Source: Azolla caroliniana (lineage: Eukaryota > Polypodiophyta). Taken from it: 64,000 nt of DNA. The translations under genes were made by a program, and so were the position numbers. Where the stretch lies: contig JBHGNT010000001.1 of the NCBI GenBank assembly GCA_043228905.1, forward strand, positions 27,714,001 to 27,778,000. Direction: 5' to 3'. The notes under the pieces were generated by a model, which worked only from the letters and a program-made list of their open reading frames with translations, ran no database searches and had not been told where the DNA came from. This document shows positions 8,447 through 18,827 of this stretch, one piece after another (position 1 is the first letter of the stretch; each line of letters starts with the position of its first letter).

Positions 8447-9722
8447 AACACTTCTCCGACGTATTTGAAAAATGTAATGTTGATCGTTTGTCTTAACACT
8501 GGCTCTACGACTGTCCGATTGATCTTCAAGAAGGTGTGTGTCCACCCTTTGGTCCTCTATATGCGTTGTCTGCACCAGACTTGAAGGCCCTTCGTGTGTA
8601 TCTCGATGAGAACCTCGAGAAAGGATTTATTCAACCTTCTAAGTCACCAATCGGGGCCCCGTTTTTATTTTTGAAGAAGAAGGACGACTCTCTACGCTTA
8701 TGCGTCGACTACCGAGGTCTCAACAAACTCACTGTGCGCAACCGCAATCCGCTACCTCTGATCCCCGAACTCCTTGATCGGCTCTGAGTTGCGCGTGACT
8801 TCTCCAAAGTTGATCTGCATGGAGCGTACAATCTAGTACGCATCAAGCCGGGGGATGAATGGAAAACCGCATTTCGAACATGGTATGGGCATTTCGAATA
8901 CAAGGTAATGCCTTTTGGTCTTACTAACGCTCCAACAGTTTTTCAACATATGATGAACAATATATTCCGGGAATATCTTGATCATTTTGTTGTCATTTAC
9001 CTCGATGATATTCTCATTTTCTCGCCAAACATGGAGGAGCACACTCGCCAAGTCCGATTAGTTCTTGCCAAACTTCGTGAGCATGGCCTTTATGCCAAAG
9101 GCGAGAAATGCGAGTTCGACCATACCTCGATCAAATTTCTGGGCTACATCATCTCGCCCACTGGCATCACCATGGATATGAAGAAGGTCTTTGTCATTCA
9201 GGCGTGGGCGACTCCAAGGCGACTTAAAGATGTGCAATCCTTCCTCGGCTTCTCGAATTTTTACCGTCGCTTCATCAAGGGTTTTCCACCCTAGCACAAC
9301 CTCTTATCGCTCTCACCCGTAAAGGCACTCCATTTTTATGGACCTCGGAGGCACAAAATGCATTCAACCCACTCAAACACGCATTCATCACTGCCCTAGT
9401 GCTGCTACATGCCAACCCCACAAAACCCTTCCAAGTTGAAACCGAGGCCTCTGACTTCACCATTTGTGCCATCTTATCCCAGGCAGACGACACCAACCTA
9501 ATGCACCCAGTGGCTTACTACTCCCGGAAATTCACGGCATCTGAAATCAATTATCCCATATACGACAAGGAGCTTGCTGCTATCATTGTTGTCTTTGAAG
9601 AATGGCGACCCTACTTGACCAACGCACAACATGTGTCCAGGTAGTGACTGATCATAAAAATTTAGTTTATTTTTCCACCACTCGTACTTTGAATCAAAGG
9701 CAGGCCCGTTGGTTGACATTTC
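8447..9722 (+). pseudogene. Gypsy reverse transcriptase and RNase H N-terminal part (broken)
   Basis: This continues the old gypsy pol after Copia-1. It contains [44 protein letters not shown] and the catalytic [11 protein letters not shown] (about 8995-9025), then [13 protein letters not shown] and RNase H-like motifs such as YYSRKFTASEINYPIYDKEL. Damage includes an in-frame TGA at 8785-8787, a stop at 9292-9294 with a frameshift before about 9399, and a further frameshift near 9640, after which VVTDHKNL and ARWLTF are readable. The catalytic residues are still present. It is interrupted by Copia-2 at 9723 inside the codons for WLTF. Confidence 0.85.
9718..9722 (+). other. Target site duplication ATTTC, left of Copia-2
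   Basis: ATTTC precedes the 5' LTR and recurs at 15377-15381 right after the 3' LTR. The gypsy reading frame continues across it (WLTF before, FLADYDFEIVF after). Confidence 0.9.
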
Positions 9723-10117
9723 TGTTGAGAGACAAGCTCAACATCGGTTGGTTCGGCTGAAGAAGCCGAGGACTAGATCGGTTGGGACCAATCGGCTAGG
9801 CCGAGTGCGTAAACCGGGAGGTCGTTAGGAAAGATATTCCGTAAGGAATATATTTGGGAGTTAGTGTAGGAGCTCTTGATGAGCATTGAAGTACTGTCAG
9901 TACTTCAGTCAGTCCTTCTAGGGCTTGTATAAAAGTGTTCACTGAGCACGTCTTATGTACAAACTGAGTATTATTGTTGAATATAGTTTTTTGTGTCTTC
10001 TCTCTCACTCTCTCTGTCTCTCCCACGTATACCGTGTAAGCTCAAGCCCTCCATTAAACCTGAGTTTCCTTCCTTCTGTTCGGTCTTCATACTTGCTTCC
10101 GCACGTTACTTTCTACA
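9723..10117 (+). repeat. 5' LTR of Copia-2
   Basis: 395 bp. A TATA box (TATAAAAG) lies at 9928-9935. The end TTTCTACA is followed at once by the primer binding site. The LTR start TGTTGAGAGACAAGCTCAAC resembles the LTR start of Copia-3 on the minus strand at 61788, supporting a family link. Confidence 0.93.
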
Positions 10118-10128
10118 TGGTATCAGAG
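10118..10128 (+). other. Primer binding site of Copia-2
   Basis: TGGTATCAGAG follows the 5' LTR without a gap and matches the initiator tRNA-Met 3' end. The next base is T where the usual site has C, so the match is slightly shorter than in Copia-1. Confidence 0.88.
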
Positions 10129-13100
10129 TGCGAGGGTTGAGAACCTCTCTGTAGCCGACACAGCTTGACGAAGAAGAACGAGAAGAACGATGGATAGAGG
10201 CATGGCGAGCTCGCTTCCAACAGAGAAGCTCGACAGAACCAACTACGCGTCTTGGTCCTACAAGATGCACCAGTACCTGCTCGGGTACGGCTACTGGAGT
10301 TATGTCGAAGGAGCTAATGACGCGGCACCCGAATCGACACACAGAGACTTTCCGTCGTGGGAGCAATCGGCGAGCAGGGTATTATACTGTTTCGCGTCGT
10401 GTGTGGGCGAACAACTATTGAGCTATGTTCGGGATGTAAAGACGCCAAAGGGTGCGTGGGAAAATCTGAAGAAGATTTTTGCCGCGAGCACAACAGCCAG
10501 GAAGCTTCAGCTCCGACAGGAGTTGGGCAACCTACGACAATGCGACTTGTCGGTGGCGGACTATACCTCGAAGATCAAGGATATCTGCGACTCCCTCGCC
10601 TCCATAGAGGTGAACATCGAGGAGAGCGAGATGGTCCAGATCTGTCTCGGAGGTTTGGCGTCGAAGTTCGGAGCGTTCCGAACGACTGTGTGTACCCGGG
10701 AGAATACGTCGTCCTTTTTCGACTTACAGTCGATGCTCCTGGTAGAGGAGAACCACGCGGGTGCGTCTACAAGCACGCACGCCGACAGCAGAATGTTGTA
10801 CACGAAGGGAGATAGGCCCCGTGAACGTGGAGGACGAGGTGAGTCGGCGCGCAATGGAGGCGGCCGACAAGATCAGGGAAGAAGGCACCGAAGTGATGCC
10901 GACAACAACTTCGGACCCTCCGGAAACAGAGGGAGTCGAAGTGATGAGAACCGGCAAGGGAAGGCCATCGCGGAGTGCTGGTACTATGGCAAGAAAGGCC
11001 ACAGGGAAGGTGAGTGCTGGAAGAAGCGTGCCGATTCGGAGAGAAACGGCTCCAGACATACCGACAAGGGAAATCGGCAGCAATCGCACTACGTCGAAGA
11101 CTCCGGGAGAGCCGGCGAAAGGTCTGCCTTTGTGACGAGACACGAAGCAAACTCAATGAAATAGAGCACCCCGAGATCGGACGAGGTGTGGTACGTAGAC
11201 TCCGGCGCATCAAACCACATGACGAGCCATAAGGAGTGGTTCTCGTACCTTGAAAAACTGATACAACCTGGAGTAGTCGCAACAGGAGATGACACTCCGC
11301 ATCCGATCGCGAATGTCGGAGAAGTTCCCCTAACCCATGTCGGACAGAAAGGGAAACTCATGAACGTGTTGCACGTTCCGACAATCACGAAAAACCTGGT
11401 CTCGGTCGGACAGATCGTCGACCAAGGGATGGAGGTTCGGTTTACACACCTCGGGTGCTTCATTGAGGAAGAAGGCCGTGTGATTGCGCAAGGGCGCAGA
11501 GACGGGAGGATGTTCATACTCGACTCCACTGACGGCGGCACCGCAATGTTCACAAAGGGAAGAAAAACCGAGTCGGACATCGACTTGTGGCACAAGCGGA
11601 TAGGCCACGTCAACTACCAACGGCTTCAAGATCTACAATCGAAACAGGTAGTGTTCGGATTGCCCAAATTTAGTGGCCGAAAGGCACAAATTTGTGAAGC
11701 CTGCCAGCTCGGGAAGCAACACCGACTTCCTTTCCCCAACGAGTGAAACCGGAGCCGGAACAAGCTCAACCTTATACACTCTGATGTTTGGGGGCCGGCA
11801 CAAAACGTTAGTCTTGGCGGGAGCCGATATTTCATCTCCTTCATCGACGACCACACGCGGCACACATGGATCTACCTTATTGAGAGGAAGAGTGAAGTCT
11901 TCGACTGTTTCCGGGACCTCAAAGGGTTCGTGGAAGCCGAAACGGAACGAAAGATCAAGTGCTTGCGGTCGGATGGCGGGAAAGAGTACTTTTCCGGTCA
12001 ATTCAACGGTTACCTACAACAAATGGGAATTCGCTGCGAATTCAGTTGTAAATACACGCCAGAGCAGAACGGCGTGGCCGAGAGAAAGAATCGGTCAGTT
12101 GTGGAAGCGGCACGGGCAATGCTGGAGGAGAAGAGCTTGCCCAAGTTCTACTGGGCCGAGGCGGTAAGGACCGCGGTATACATCCAGAACCGGATTGGAG
12201 ACAAAGTGTCGGCGCACGAGCTATATTTCGGAATGAAGCCAAACTTGCGACACTTGAGGGTGTTCGGCAGCATTGCGTATGTGCATATACCGAAGGAGAA
12301 AAGGAGGAAGTTGGACGCAAAGGCCGAGAAATGCATCTTGGTCGGTTACTCGGACGAGCAGAAGGGTTATAAGTGTTATAACCCTCGCACCAAACAAGCG
12401 CGTGTCAACCGCGACGTTGTGTTTGACGAGTCCGCGTCCTGGTACTTGCCCCCGACTACGAACCTCGACTCCAATCCGAGCTCTGACGATGAGGTCAGCG
12501 AGGCCAAGATGCCTCCGAATGAGCCCGAAATCGAGACCCACGAAGAGAGTCCGATTTCACTCCAGTTAAGTGGACCGATTGGACGACTGAGTCGGTACGA
12601 CCAGTCCGATGAAGAGCCGGCGAGTAGTGGAGACTCGGTCGTGCATTCCCCGCGCAGGAAGCCGAGGAGACGGCTTACGCGCAAAGAGAAAGGGAAGAAG
12701 AAGGTGTCGGATTCCGGCACGGAAAGGAACGAGTCAGACTGACGCGAGTCCGACTCCGAGGGAACCGGTGACAGGTCTTTAAAGATGAAGACCGCGTCGA
12801 CTGAGAAGGCCTCGACATCGGCTAATGTGAGATTACGCCGATCTACCCGCTAGAAGAATCATGTTTTGCGGTTCGGATACAACGAGTACATGGCGCATCA
12901 TTATGCATACATGACCCGTGTAGCGGAAGTGCGTGAGCCGGAGAGCTACGCAGAAGCGGCGAAGAACGCGAATTGGCGCGCCGCGATGGAGGAAGAGATG
13001 CACGCATTGGCGGAGAACGAGACCTGGGACCTGGTTGACGCACCGAAGGGTGTGAAGCCGATCGGGTGTAGATGGGTGTACAAAGTCAAGTACAACACCG

Positions 13101-14453
13101 ATGGCTCGGTCAACCGGTACAAGGCTCGGCTAGTGGCAAAGGGCTACGCGTAGAAACACGGCATCGACTACGATGAGACGTTTGCGCCGATCGCGAAAAT
13201 GACGACCGTCCGTGTTTTGCTCGCAGTAGCCGCGGCCAAGGGGTGGCACCTACATCAGATGGATGTAAAGAATGTGTTCATGCAAGGTGACCTTGAGGAA
13301 CAAGCCCCCCGGATTTCACTCTGGAACGAACTCCTCGGCAATATGCCGACTGAAGAAGTCCCTTTACGGACTGAAGCAAGCCCCGTGTGCCTGGAACGCG
13401 AAGATCACGCAACAACTGCGTCGGTTGGGCTTCATCACGTCAAAATCGGACTCTTCCCTGTTCATCCGAAAAGGTCGACTCGAACCGGTTAGTATTTTAC
13501 TGCATGTTGATGACTTGGTCATCACTGGCGCCGACCTAGGTGAAATCGACCGCGTGAAGCTCCAGCTTGCGGCATCGTTCGACATGAAGGACCTGGAAGA
13601 CCTTCATTACTTCCTCGAGATCGAAGTGATCCGTACCCCCGAAGGCATATTGATCAACCAACGTCATTACGTGCTGAGTATGCTCTTCAAACTCGGGATG
13701 GCCGACTGTAAGTCCGTCTCGACTCCTCTAGACAGAACCATCAAGCTTCGTCCCGATACGGGAAAGGTATGCGACCCGATGAGATTCCGACAAATTGTCG
13801 GAAGCCTCATATACTTGACCATCACCCGACCCGACCTTAGTTATCCGGTCGGAGTGATCAGTCAGTTCATGGCACGACCTACCAAGGAGCACCTTCAGTG
13901 TGCGCAACGCGTACTTCGATACGTAAGCGGCACTAAGGACCGCGAACTGCTATATCGGACCGGTGCAGCCGCGCAGTTAGTCGGCTACACCGATGCTGAT
14001 TGGGCTGGCAACGCCGTCGATCGCCGATCCACGTCTAGATACGCATTCTCCCTCGGGAGTGCCGCGATCGCGTGGTGCAGTAAGAAGCAACCGACAGTTG
14101 CTCTGTCAAGCACCGAAGCTGAGTACCGAGGAGCGGCTGTCGCGACATGCGAAGCCATATGGTTGAACCGGCTACTTAAGGACCTACAAGAGGAGGTGAC
14201 CGATCCAACGACGATCTACTGCGACAACCTCAGCAGCATCCAACTCGCGAAGAACCCCGTCTTCCATGCACGAACCAAGCACATTGAGGTGCACTACCAT
14301 TTCGTCCGTGAGCGTGTCCTTTCCGGTGAAGTCGAACTTCAGTACGTTCCGCCGGATCGGCAGGCTGCCGACATCTTCACCAAACCTCTTGGTCTTGACA
14401 AGTTGCGGCAATTCTCAAGTGCACTCGGGTTGCGTCACCTTGACGTGCCGAAC

Positions 14454-14465
14454 TTGAGGGGGAGA
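14454..14465 (+). other. Upstream polypurine-like tract in Copia-2
   Basis: TTGAGGGGGAGA follows directly after the usual C-terminal RNase H motif (LRHLDVPNLRG), where a copia polypurine tract is expected, but no LTR follows it. The same purine core recurs at 14971-14981, next to the actual 3' LTR. Confidence 0.6.
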
Positions 14466-14981
14466 ACAGTCCCGAACGACCAAGCAAGGCAGCAGGAAAG
14501 GAGCGGACACCGCGACACCGAGTCGGTTGACAAGTTCGACATCGGATCGGCTGAAGAAGCCGAGGGCGGACCCGCGAAAAAGTTCGGAAGTAGACAGAAG
14601 GGGAGCAACCGAAGGAGAGAGCCGAAGCCAACCACGCATGGGGAAGATGACGCCATCGAAGGCGAGAAGACCGAAGACGAGTTGGAGACAGCCAACTCGG
14701 ACGAGAGCGAAAACCGATCAGAGGTAGCCGAGTCGGTTCGGATGTTTGATTCAGACACGCTGAATCAACTGAGGCCCAAGCGGAAGAAAAGGCAGCAGGA
14801 GAAGCTTCAACACCGCAATAGCAGAAGAGCTAAGGGCCGCATGAGCAGACAAGCCGACCGGAAGGGTCAAAGCGCGCGGAGTCGAACAGGTCGAGGAGCG
14901 CGAGCGAGGCGTGAAGCCAGGAGGAACCGGAGCTATGTGCCCGAGGATCCCGAAGAGCCTCAAGTTGAGCTTGAGGGGGAG
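14464..14981 (+). other. Extra 3' segment of Copia-2 between two polypurine tracts
   Basis: About 520 bp lies between the expected and the actual polypurine tract. It is open in the pol frame and encodes a very charged stretch rich in Arg, Lys, Glu and Ser (for example RPKRKKRQQEKLQ and RSRTGRGARARREARRN) that could bind nucleic acid or simply reflect purine-rich DNA. Near 14522-14572 the DNA (TCGGCTGAAGAAGCCGAG) repeats a motif of the LTR's first 50 bases, suggesting a duplicated LTR start. No known domain is recognised. The Copia-3 relic also has a basic tail before its LTR. Confidence 0.6.
14971..14981 (+). other. Polypurine tract adjacent to Copia-2 3' LTR
   Basis: TTGAGGGGGAG sits directly before TGTTGAGAG at 14982, the place where plus-strand synthesis would be primed. 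Confidence 0.85.
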
Positions 14982-15376
14982 TGTTGAGAGACAAGCTCAA
15001 CATCGGCCGGTTCGGCTGAAGAAGCCGAGGACTGGATCGGTTGGGACCAATCGGCTAGGCCGAGTGCGTAAATCGGGAGGTCGTTATGAAAGATATTCCG
15101 TAAGGAATATATTTGGGAGTTAGTGTAGGAGCTCTTGATGAGCATTGAAGTATTGTCAGTACTTCGGTCAGTCCTTCTAGGGCTTGTATAAAAGTGTTCA
15201 CTGAGCACGTCTTATGTACAGACTGAGTATTATTATTGAATATAGTTTTTTGTGTCTTCTCTCTCACTCTCTCTGTCTCTCCCGCGTATACCATGTAAGC
15301 TCAAGCTCTCCATTAAACTTGAGTTTCCTTCCTTCTGTTCGGTCTTCATACTTGCTTCTGCACGTTACTTTCTACA
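14982..15376 (+). repeat. 3' LTR of Copia-2
   Basis: 395 bp, same length as the 5' LTR with about 14 substitutions and no indels by hand alignment. Followed by target duplication ATTTC at 15377-15381. Confidence 0.93.
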
Positions 15377-16048
15377 ATTTCTCGCCGACTACGATTTTGA
15401 GATCGTATTTCGACCTAGTGACCAACATGGGAAGGCCGATGCCCTTTCTCGCCAAGCTGACCTTGTACTCCGCCCTGGGGATGCTGCTTATGCTCAACAA
15501 TCTAGACATTTGTTGAAACCCAACCAATTACATCTTTTTGCCACTTGTATGTTGCAGGATGATTCATTACTCCAACAGATCACTGCGTCCAAGACCGATG
15601 CGTTCGCCAACGAGATTCGAGATAGTTTTCAAAACCCCTCCAAGGCGACCACAAGGACGGATCTTGACACCTTCACCATACAAGAGGGTTTGTTGTTCCG
15701 AGATCATCTCTTATACGTCCCAGAGGGCCCATGTCGCACCCGGGTGTTGCAGGAATGCCATGATGACCCACTTGCAGGTCATTTCGGGGTCGCGAAAACC
15801 CTCGAGCTACTCTCTCGGGGGTATTGGTGGCCACAACCATGGAAGTTGGTCAAACAATACATAAAGAGTTGTCAGGTTTGTGCTCACTCTAAAGCCATTC
15901 ATCATCGGCCATACGGCTTACTACAGCCGCTTCCATGTCCTCGTCGTCCCTGGGCCTCTATCTCTATGGACCTGATAATTGACCTACCCTTGGTCAATAG
16001 CTATGACTCGGTTTTGGTCGTTGTCGCCACTAGTGAACTACATCATGA
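15377..16048 (+). pseudogene. Gypsy RNase H end and integrase N-terminal part
   Basis: This is the third block of the old gypsy pol. It reads FLADYDFEIVFRPSDQHGKADALSRQ-like sequence (the standard end of gypsy RNase H), then an integrase zinc-binding region with HDDPLAGHFGVAKTLELL and YIKSCQVCAHSKAIHH (the H-H-C-C pattern), and the start of the catalytic core with WASISMDLIIDLP, where the first catalytic Asp is seen. It then breaks off near 16048. The frame is open through this block, so this part is better preserved than the RT block. Confidence 0.85.
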
Positions 16049-16099
16049 TTAATACTACTCATCCATTTGTCTATCCTCTTTCTTGTCTCTTGAGCTTAT

Positions 16100-16264
16100 G
16101 ATCTATCCGTGACAGTTAGATCGAGCTGGGAGTGCCAGCACGCGGCCTGACCATCCAAGGTTGGCCCGAACTCGGCGACCTTCGATTCGTGGGCTTCCGC
16201 CTCAGGCAGCCTTTGTGCCAAGTGGTTGGCATTCCACACATTAAGGAATGACCCTTGGCATTCG
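16100..16264 (-). pseudogene. Possible retroelement gag fragment
   Basis: A minus-strand frame of about 55 codons without stop reads FLNVWNANHLAQRLPEAEAH and then FGPTLDGQAACWHSQLDL. The second part resembles the capsid segment of plant gypsy Gag proteins (a bulky residue after a Gly-x-Ala stretch). The local GC content is higher than in the flanking DNA, as in the other retroelement pieces. No other domains are attached, so this is a tentative call. Confidence 0.35.
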
Positions 16265-16949
16265 TCGATCAAAATGTTAGGTTGCTGCTTCTATGGCCGG
16301 ACAAGAAGAGCCTGCTTGATTCTTCATAGATATGGTGGGAGATCGGCGATGGCGGAAGCTCAAGCTTGGCGGCGTTTCGCAGGAAACACCACGGCTATGG
16401 TAGCTCCTACGTTTCCTTGATTATATGCAAGATTAACAATACTAATTATATTGATTTCCTTCTCTTCTTCGCCTTCTTCTGCTTCCTGTCCTTCCACTGC
16501 CCCCAACACTCTACTCTGCATCAGATTCAAACCCTAAACCCTAAATCCCCTCTTAGTTATAGCTTCCATTTCCTACTTGCCTCTTATCCCCCTTCAGCTT
16601 TCAATCAGCTCCTGCCTTTTGGGCCATGAATCCATTGTGTCATTTGCCTCTTTCGATTATGTAGGAATCATCTGCTAATGAATCATTTCTTGTTTTCTGA
16701 CGATTTCTTTACACACACTCCTCAGCTAATGGCCATGGAGAGATGAGTAAGTCTGGTCGAAGCCATATCCAGTGGGATTGAAGTTCGTAAAAAAAAAAAA
16801 CTGCAGTTATGGCCTGTAAACGTAGAGCGATTTGGAGCCAAGAAATAAGTTTTGAAGAGAGTATGACTGCAGACACTACCGTGATTCAGCTTGAGATGAA
16901 TTTGCATACCAAAATCGTTAGCTAGCTGAGGTGTGCAGTTTAGATGGAT

Positions 16950-17240
16950 GAGATTAATTAGCAGTGATTAACATCCTTAATGACTCAATCAATATCACTA
17001 ATTACCATAATAGCCTCTTAAATAACCCAATATGAAGCTCTAATTACCGAAAACAACCTTTTAATTAACCCTGTCAGTACCCATTATGTATCCACCCAAT
17101 CAGAATCTCCAAATACCCGTATTAGCATCCTGATTAATCCAAATAGCATCTCTAATGACCCAATTACCTATCTGGTATCCCGTAATGACCCAATCAGAAA
17201 CACCCGGAATAGTGTCTCTGAGGGCATAATCAATATGGTT
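16950..17240. repeat. Degenerate short-period repeat
   Basis: Phrases such as CTAATGACCCAAT, TAATTACC and CCCAATCAGAA recur at irregular spacing of about 30-50 bp over nearly 300 bp. Each copy is strongly diverged, so no exact unit can be given. It looks like an old minisatellite. Confidence 0.4.
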
Positions 17241-17436
17241 TTTTATTGCTTTACCTCTCTTTTAATTAACTCTCTAATGACAATAGCAACACTATTTTTC
17301 AATTCAATTTTGATGTAAAAACAACATGAGCCAATAGATTCTATGACTGATAAAAACGAAAGGCCTATCGATAATTAAGTGGTGAGTAGGATTTTGTTCT
17401 CAATCTGTGCAATTTTGTTCTCTCTCTAGGTGGGGA

Positions 17437-17453
17437 GGGGGGGGGGGGGGGGG
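17437..17453 (+). repeat. Poly-G run (17 G)
   Basis: Seventeen consecutive G residues, preceded by TGGGGA. Such runs may form quadruplex structures and are prone to sequencing length errors. Confidence 0.9.
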
Positions 17454-17655
17454 TTTGGTAAAAAGAAATTTGTGTTTGAAGGGTATTCTAGTAACTTGTA
17501 AGTAGGGCTTGTAGATTTGAGTGTATAATTATTTTATAAAGTATATTCTTTTGGACATAGGGGTAGTTTGAACTTTCAGGGGCATTCTGGTAAATAGATG
17601 AACTTCCAGGGGTATCCTATTACTTTTCCCTATTATATATTATATATTATTGTAG

Positions 17656-18827
17656 GTATGCCAAACATGGAGATGGCCAGAAATCACTTGATTTCTTTGA
17701 ACAAATGCTGAGAGAGGGAGTATTGCCTGATGTGGTCACCTTTCTCTATATCTTGAAAGTTTGTGGTAGCATTTGAAGCCTTGATAAGGGCCAAAAAGTA
17801 CATGGTGGGATTGTTAAAGAGGCCCTTCTGTTTTTGGATAAGGGTAGATTGATTGGAACTGCATTGGTGGATATGTAGTGTAAATATGGGGCACTTGCAA
17901 AAGCAACCTTCAAGATCAAGATGGAATAGGTTGGAATGTGTTGATTGCAAATTATGTTGAACATGAGCATGTTGAAGAATCATTGAAATGGTCCCAATCT
18001 ATGAGTTGCGAGGGCTTGTCTCTGGATGCAGCTACTTTGGTTTCTGTCTATGGAATAGCTTGCAATGTGTTGATTGCAAATTATGTTGAACATGAGCATG
18101 TTGAAGAAGCATTGAAATGGTGCATATGTTTTTGGATAAGGGTAGATTGATTGGAACTACATTGGTGGATGTGTAGTGTAAATATGGGGCACTTGCAAAA
18201 GCACAAGAAGTCTTTGATAACCTTCATGATCGAGATGGAATAGATTGGAATGTGTTGATTGCAAATTATGTTGAACATGAGCATGTTGAAGAATCATTGA
18301 AATGGTTCCAATCTATGAGTTGCGAGAGCTTGTCTCTAGATGTGGCTACTTTGGTTTCTGTCTATGGAATAGTTTGCAATGTGTTAATTGCAAATTATGC
18401 TGAACATGAGCATGCTGAAGAAGCATTGAAATGGTGCATATCTATGTATCATGGAATGCATTGATTGCGGGATACACCAAACAAGGACCTTTCAGTGAAG
18501 TTTTGAAATGTATTCACCAAATGCAGTTGGAGGAGATTGTTCCAAATGTTGTAACATATTCGTGATGCTTGAAAGCCTGTGAAAGAGTAGGAGACATTGA
18601 GAAAGTACGAAGACTATATGTATAGATTGTATGGGATGGTTTCGAAAGTGATATTTGAATTGGAAATAGTGTGATAGAGATGTATGTTAGGTGTTGCTCT
18701 CTATTAGATGCACAAGATGTATTTGGTACTCTTGCAATCAGAGATGTTCTCTCATGGAATGCATTGATTATAAGATATGTTGAGCACGACCCAACAGAAG
18801 ATTTATTGTGGTTTATTTGGTGAGGCA
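17656..18827 (+). pseudogene. PPR (PLS-type) relic, first part
   Basis: The frame shows pentatricopeptide repeat phrases: YAKHGDGQKSLDFFEQML, REGVLPDVVTFLYILKVCGS, then LDKGQKVHGGIVKEALL and GTALVDM, as in organelle-targeted RNA-binding PPR proteins. In-frame stops (for example after ILKVCGSI and after TALVDM) and frameshifts break it. From about 17831 the relic is tandemly duplicated. Later pieces read WNALIAGYTKQG-like, KACERVGDIEK-like and SWNALII-like sequence. The whole block is homologous to the reverse strand at 61789-62460 plus 58100-58165. It ends at about 18827, where an unrelated-looking segment interrupts the match. Confidence 0.8.
17831..18441 (+). repeat. Tandem duplication of about 300 bp inside the PPR relic
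   Basis: Two units begin with TTTTTGGATAAGGGTAGATT at 17831 and 18129 (298 bp apart). Each carries two copies of a shorter phrase (GATTGCAAATTATGTTGAAC) derived from one PPR motif, so that phrase occurs four times, with small differences. The homologous relic on the minus strand at 61.8-62.5 kb has only one unit, so the duplication is specific to this copy. Confidence 0.85.

Larger units (their letters stand above)
10190..14987 (+). pseudogene. Copia-2 gag-pol, broken by stops and a frameshift
   Basis: Gag starts at ATG 10190 (SSLPTEKLDRTNYASWSYKM). A degenerate zinc knuckle, CWYYGKKGHREGEC, sits at about residue 263; its second Cys is Tyr. Next come protease YVDSGASNHM (about 11190), pre-integrase LWHKRIGHVN, and integrase with CLRSDGGKEYF and NGVAERKNRSV. 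RT has [16 protein letters not shown] and LLHVDDLVITGA, where the usual YVDD Tyr is His. RNase H has YTDADWAGN, LSSTEAEYRGA and YCDNLSSIQLAKN. In-frame stops are TAG 11162-11164, TGA 11744-11746, TGA 12740-12742, TAG 12851-12853 and TAG 13151-13153. A short deletion near 13300-13310 shifts the frame; the rest reads open to 14987. The stops are explained by C-to-T changes in CGA or CAG codons. The frame runs on past RNase H into a charged tail (described separately). Confidence 0.92.
9723..15376 (+). mobile_element. Copia-2: decayed full-length Ty1/copia element
   Basis: This 5,654-bp element has 395-bp LTRs (TGTTGAGAG to TTTCTACA), a tRNA-iMet-type primer site, gag-pol with several stops, and a 5-bp target duplication ATTTC. 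By hand count the two LTRs differ at about 14 of 395 positions, 13 of them transitions, so it is clearly older than Copia-1. It inserted into the RNase H region of the old gypsy element. It is related to Copia-3 at 58166-61788. Unlike usual copia elements, about 520 bp separates an upstream polypurine-like tract after RNase H from the real 3' LTR. Confidence 0.95.
2817..16048 (+). mobile_element. Old Ty3/gypsy element, split by three younger insertions
   Basis: Three blocks on the plus strand belong to one gypsy pol gene in the right order: protease end (2817-3164), reverse transcriptase and RNase H (8447-9722), and RNase H end plus integrase start (15377-16048). Removing Copia-1 or Copia-2 with one copy of its target duplication joins the flanking coding sequence in a sensible reading frame each time, so both landed inside coding DNA. 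The left part is cut by the minus-strand gypsy LTR and the right part stops in the integrase catalytic region. LTRs of this element were not found. It belongs with the sushi/Tf-like chromovirus type by its protease and RT motifs. Confidence 0.85.
16265..17655. other. Intergenic, no gene recognised
   Basis: AT-rich DNA with a pyrimidine-rich stretch (about 16440-16640) that could be mistaken for a leader or promoter. A degenerate repeat block lies at about 16950-17240 and a G17 run at 17437-17453. No open frame here resembles a known protein. Confidence 0.6.
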
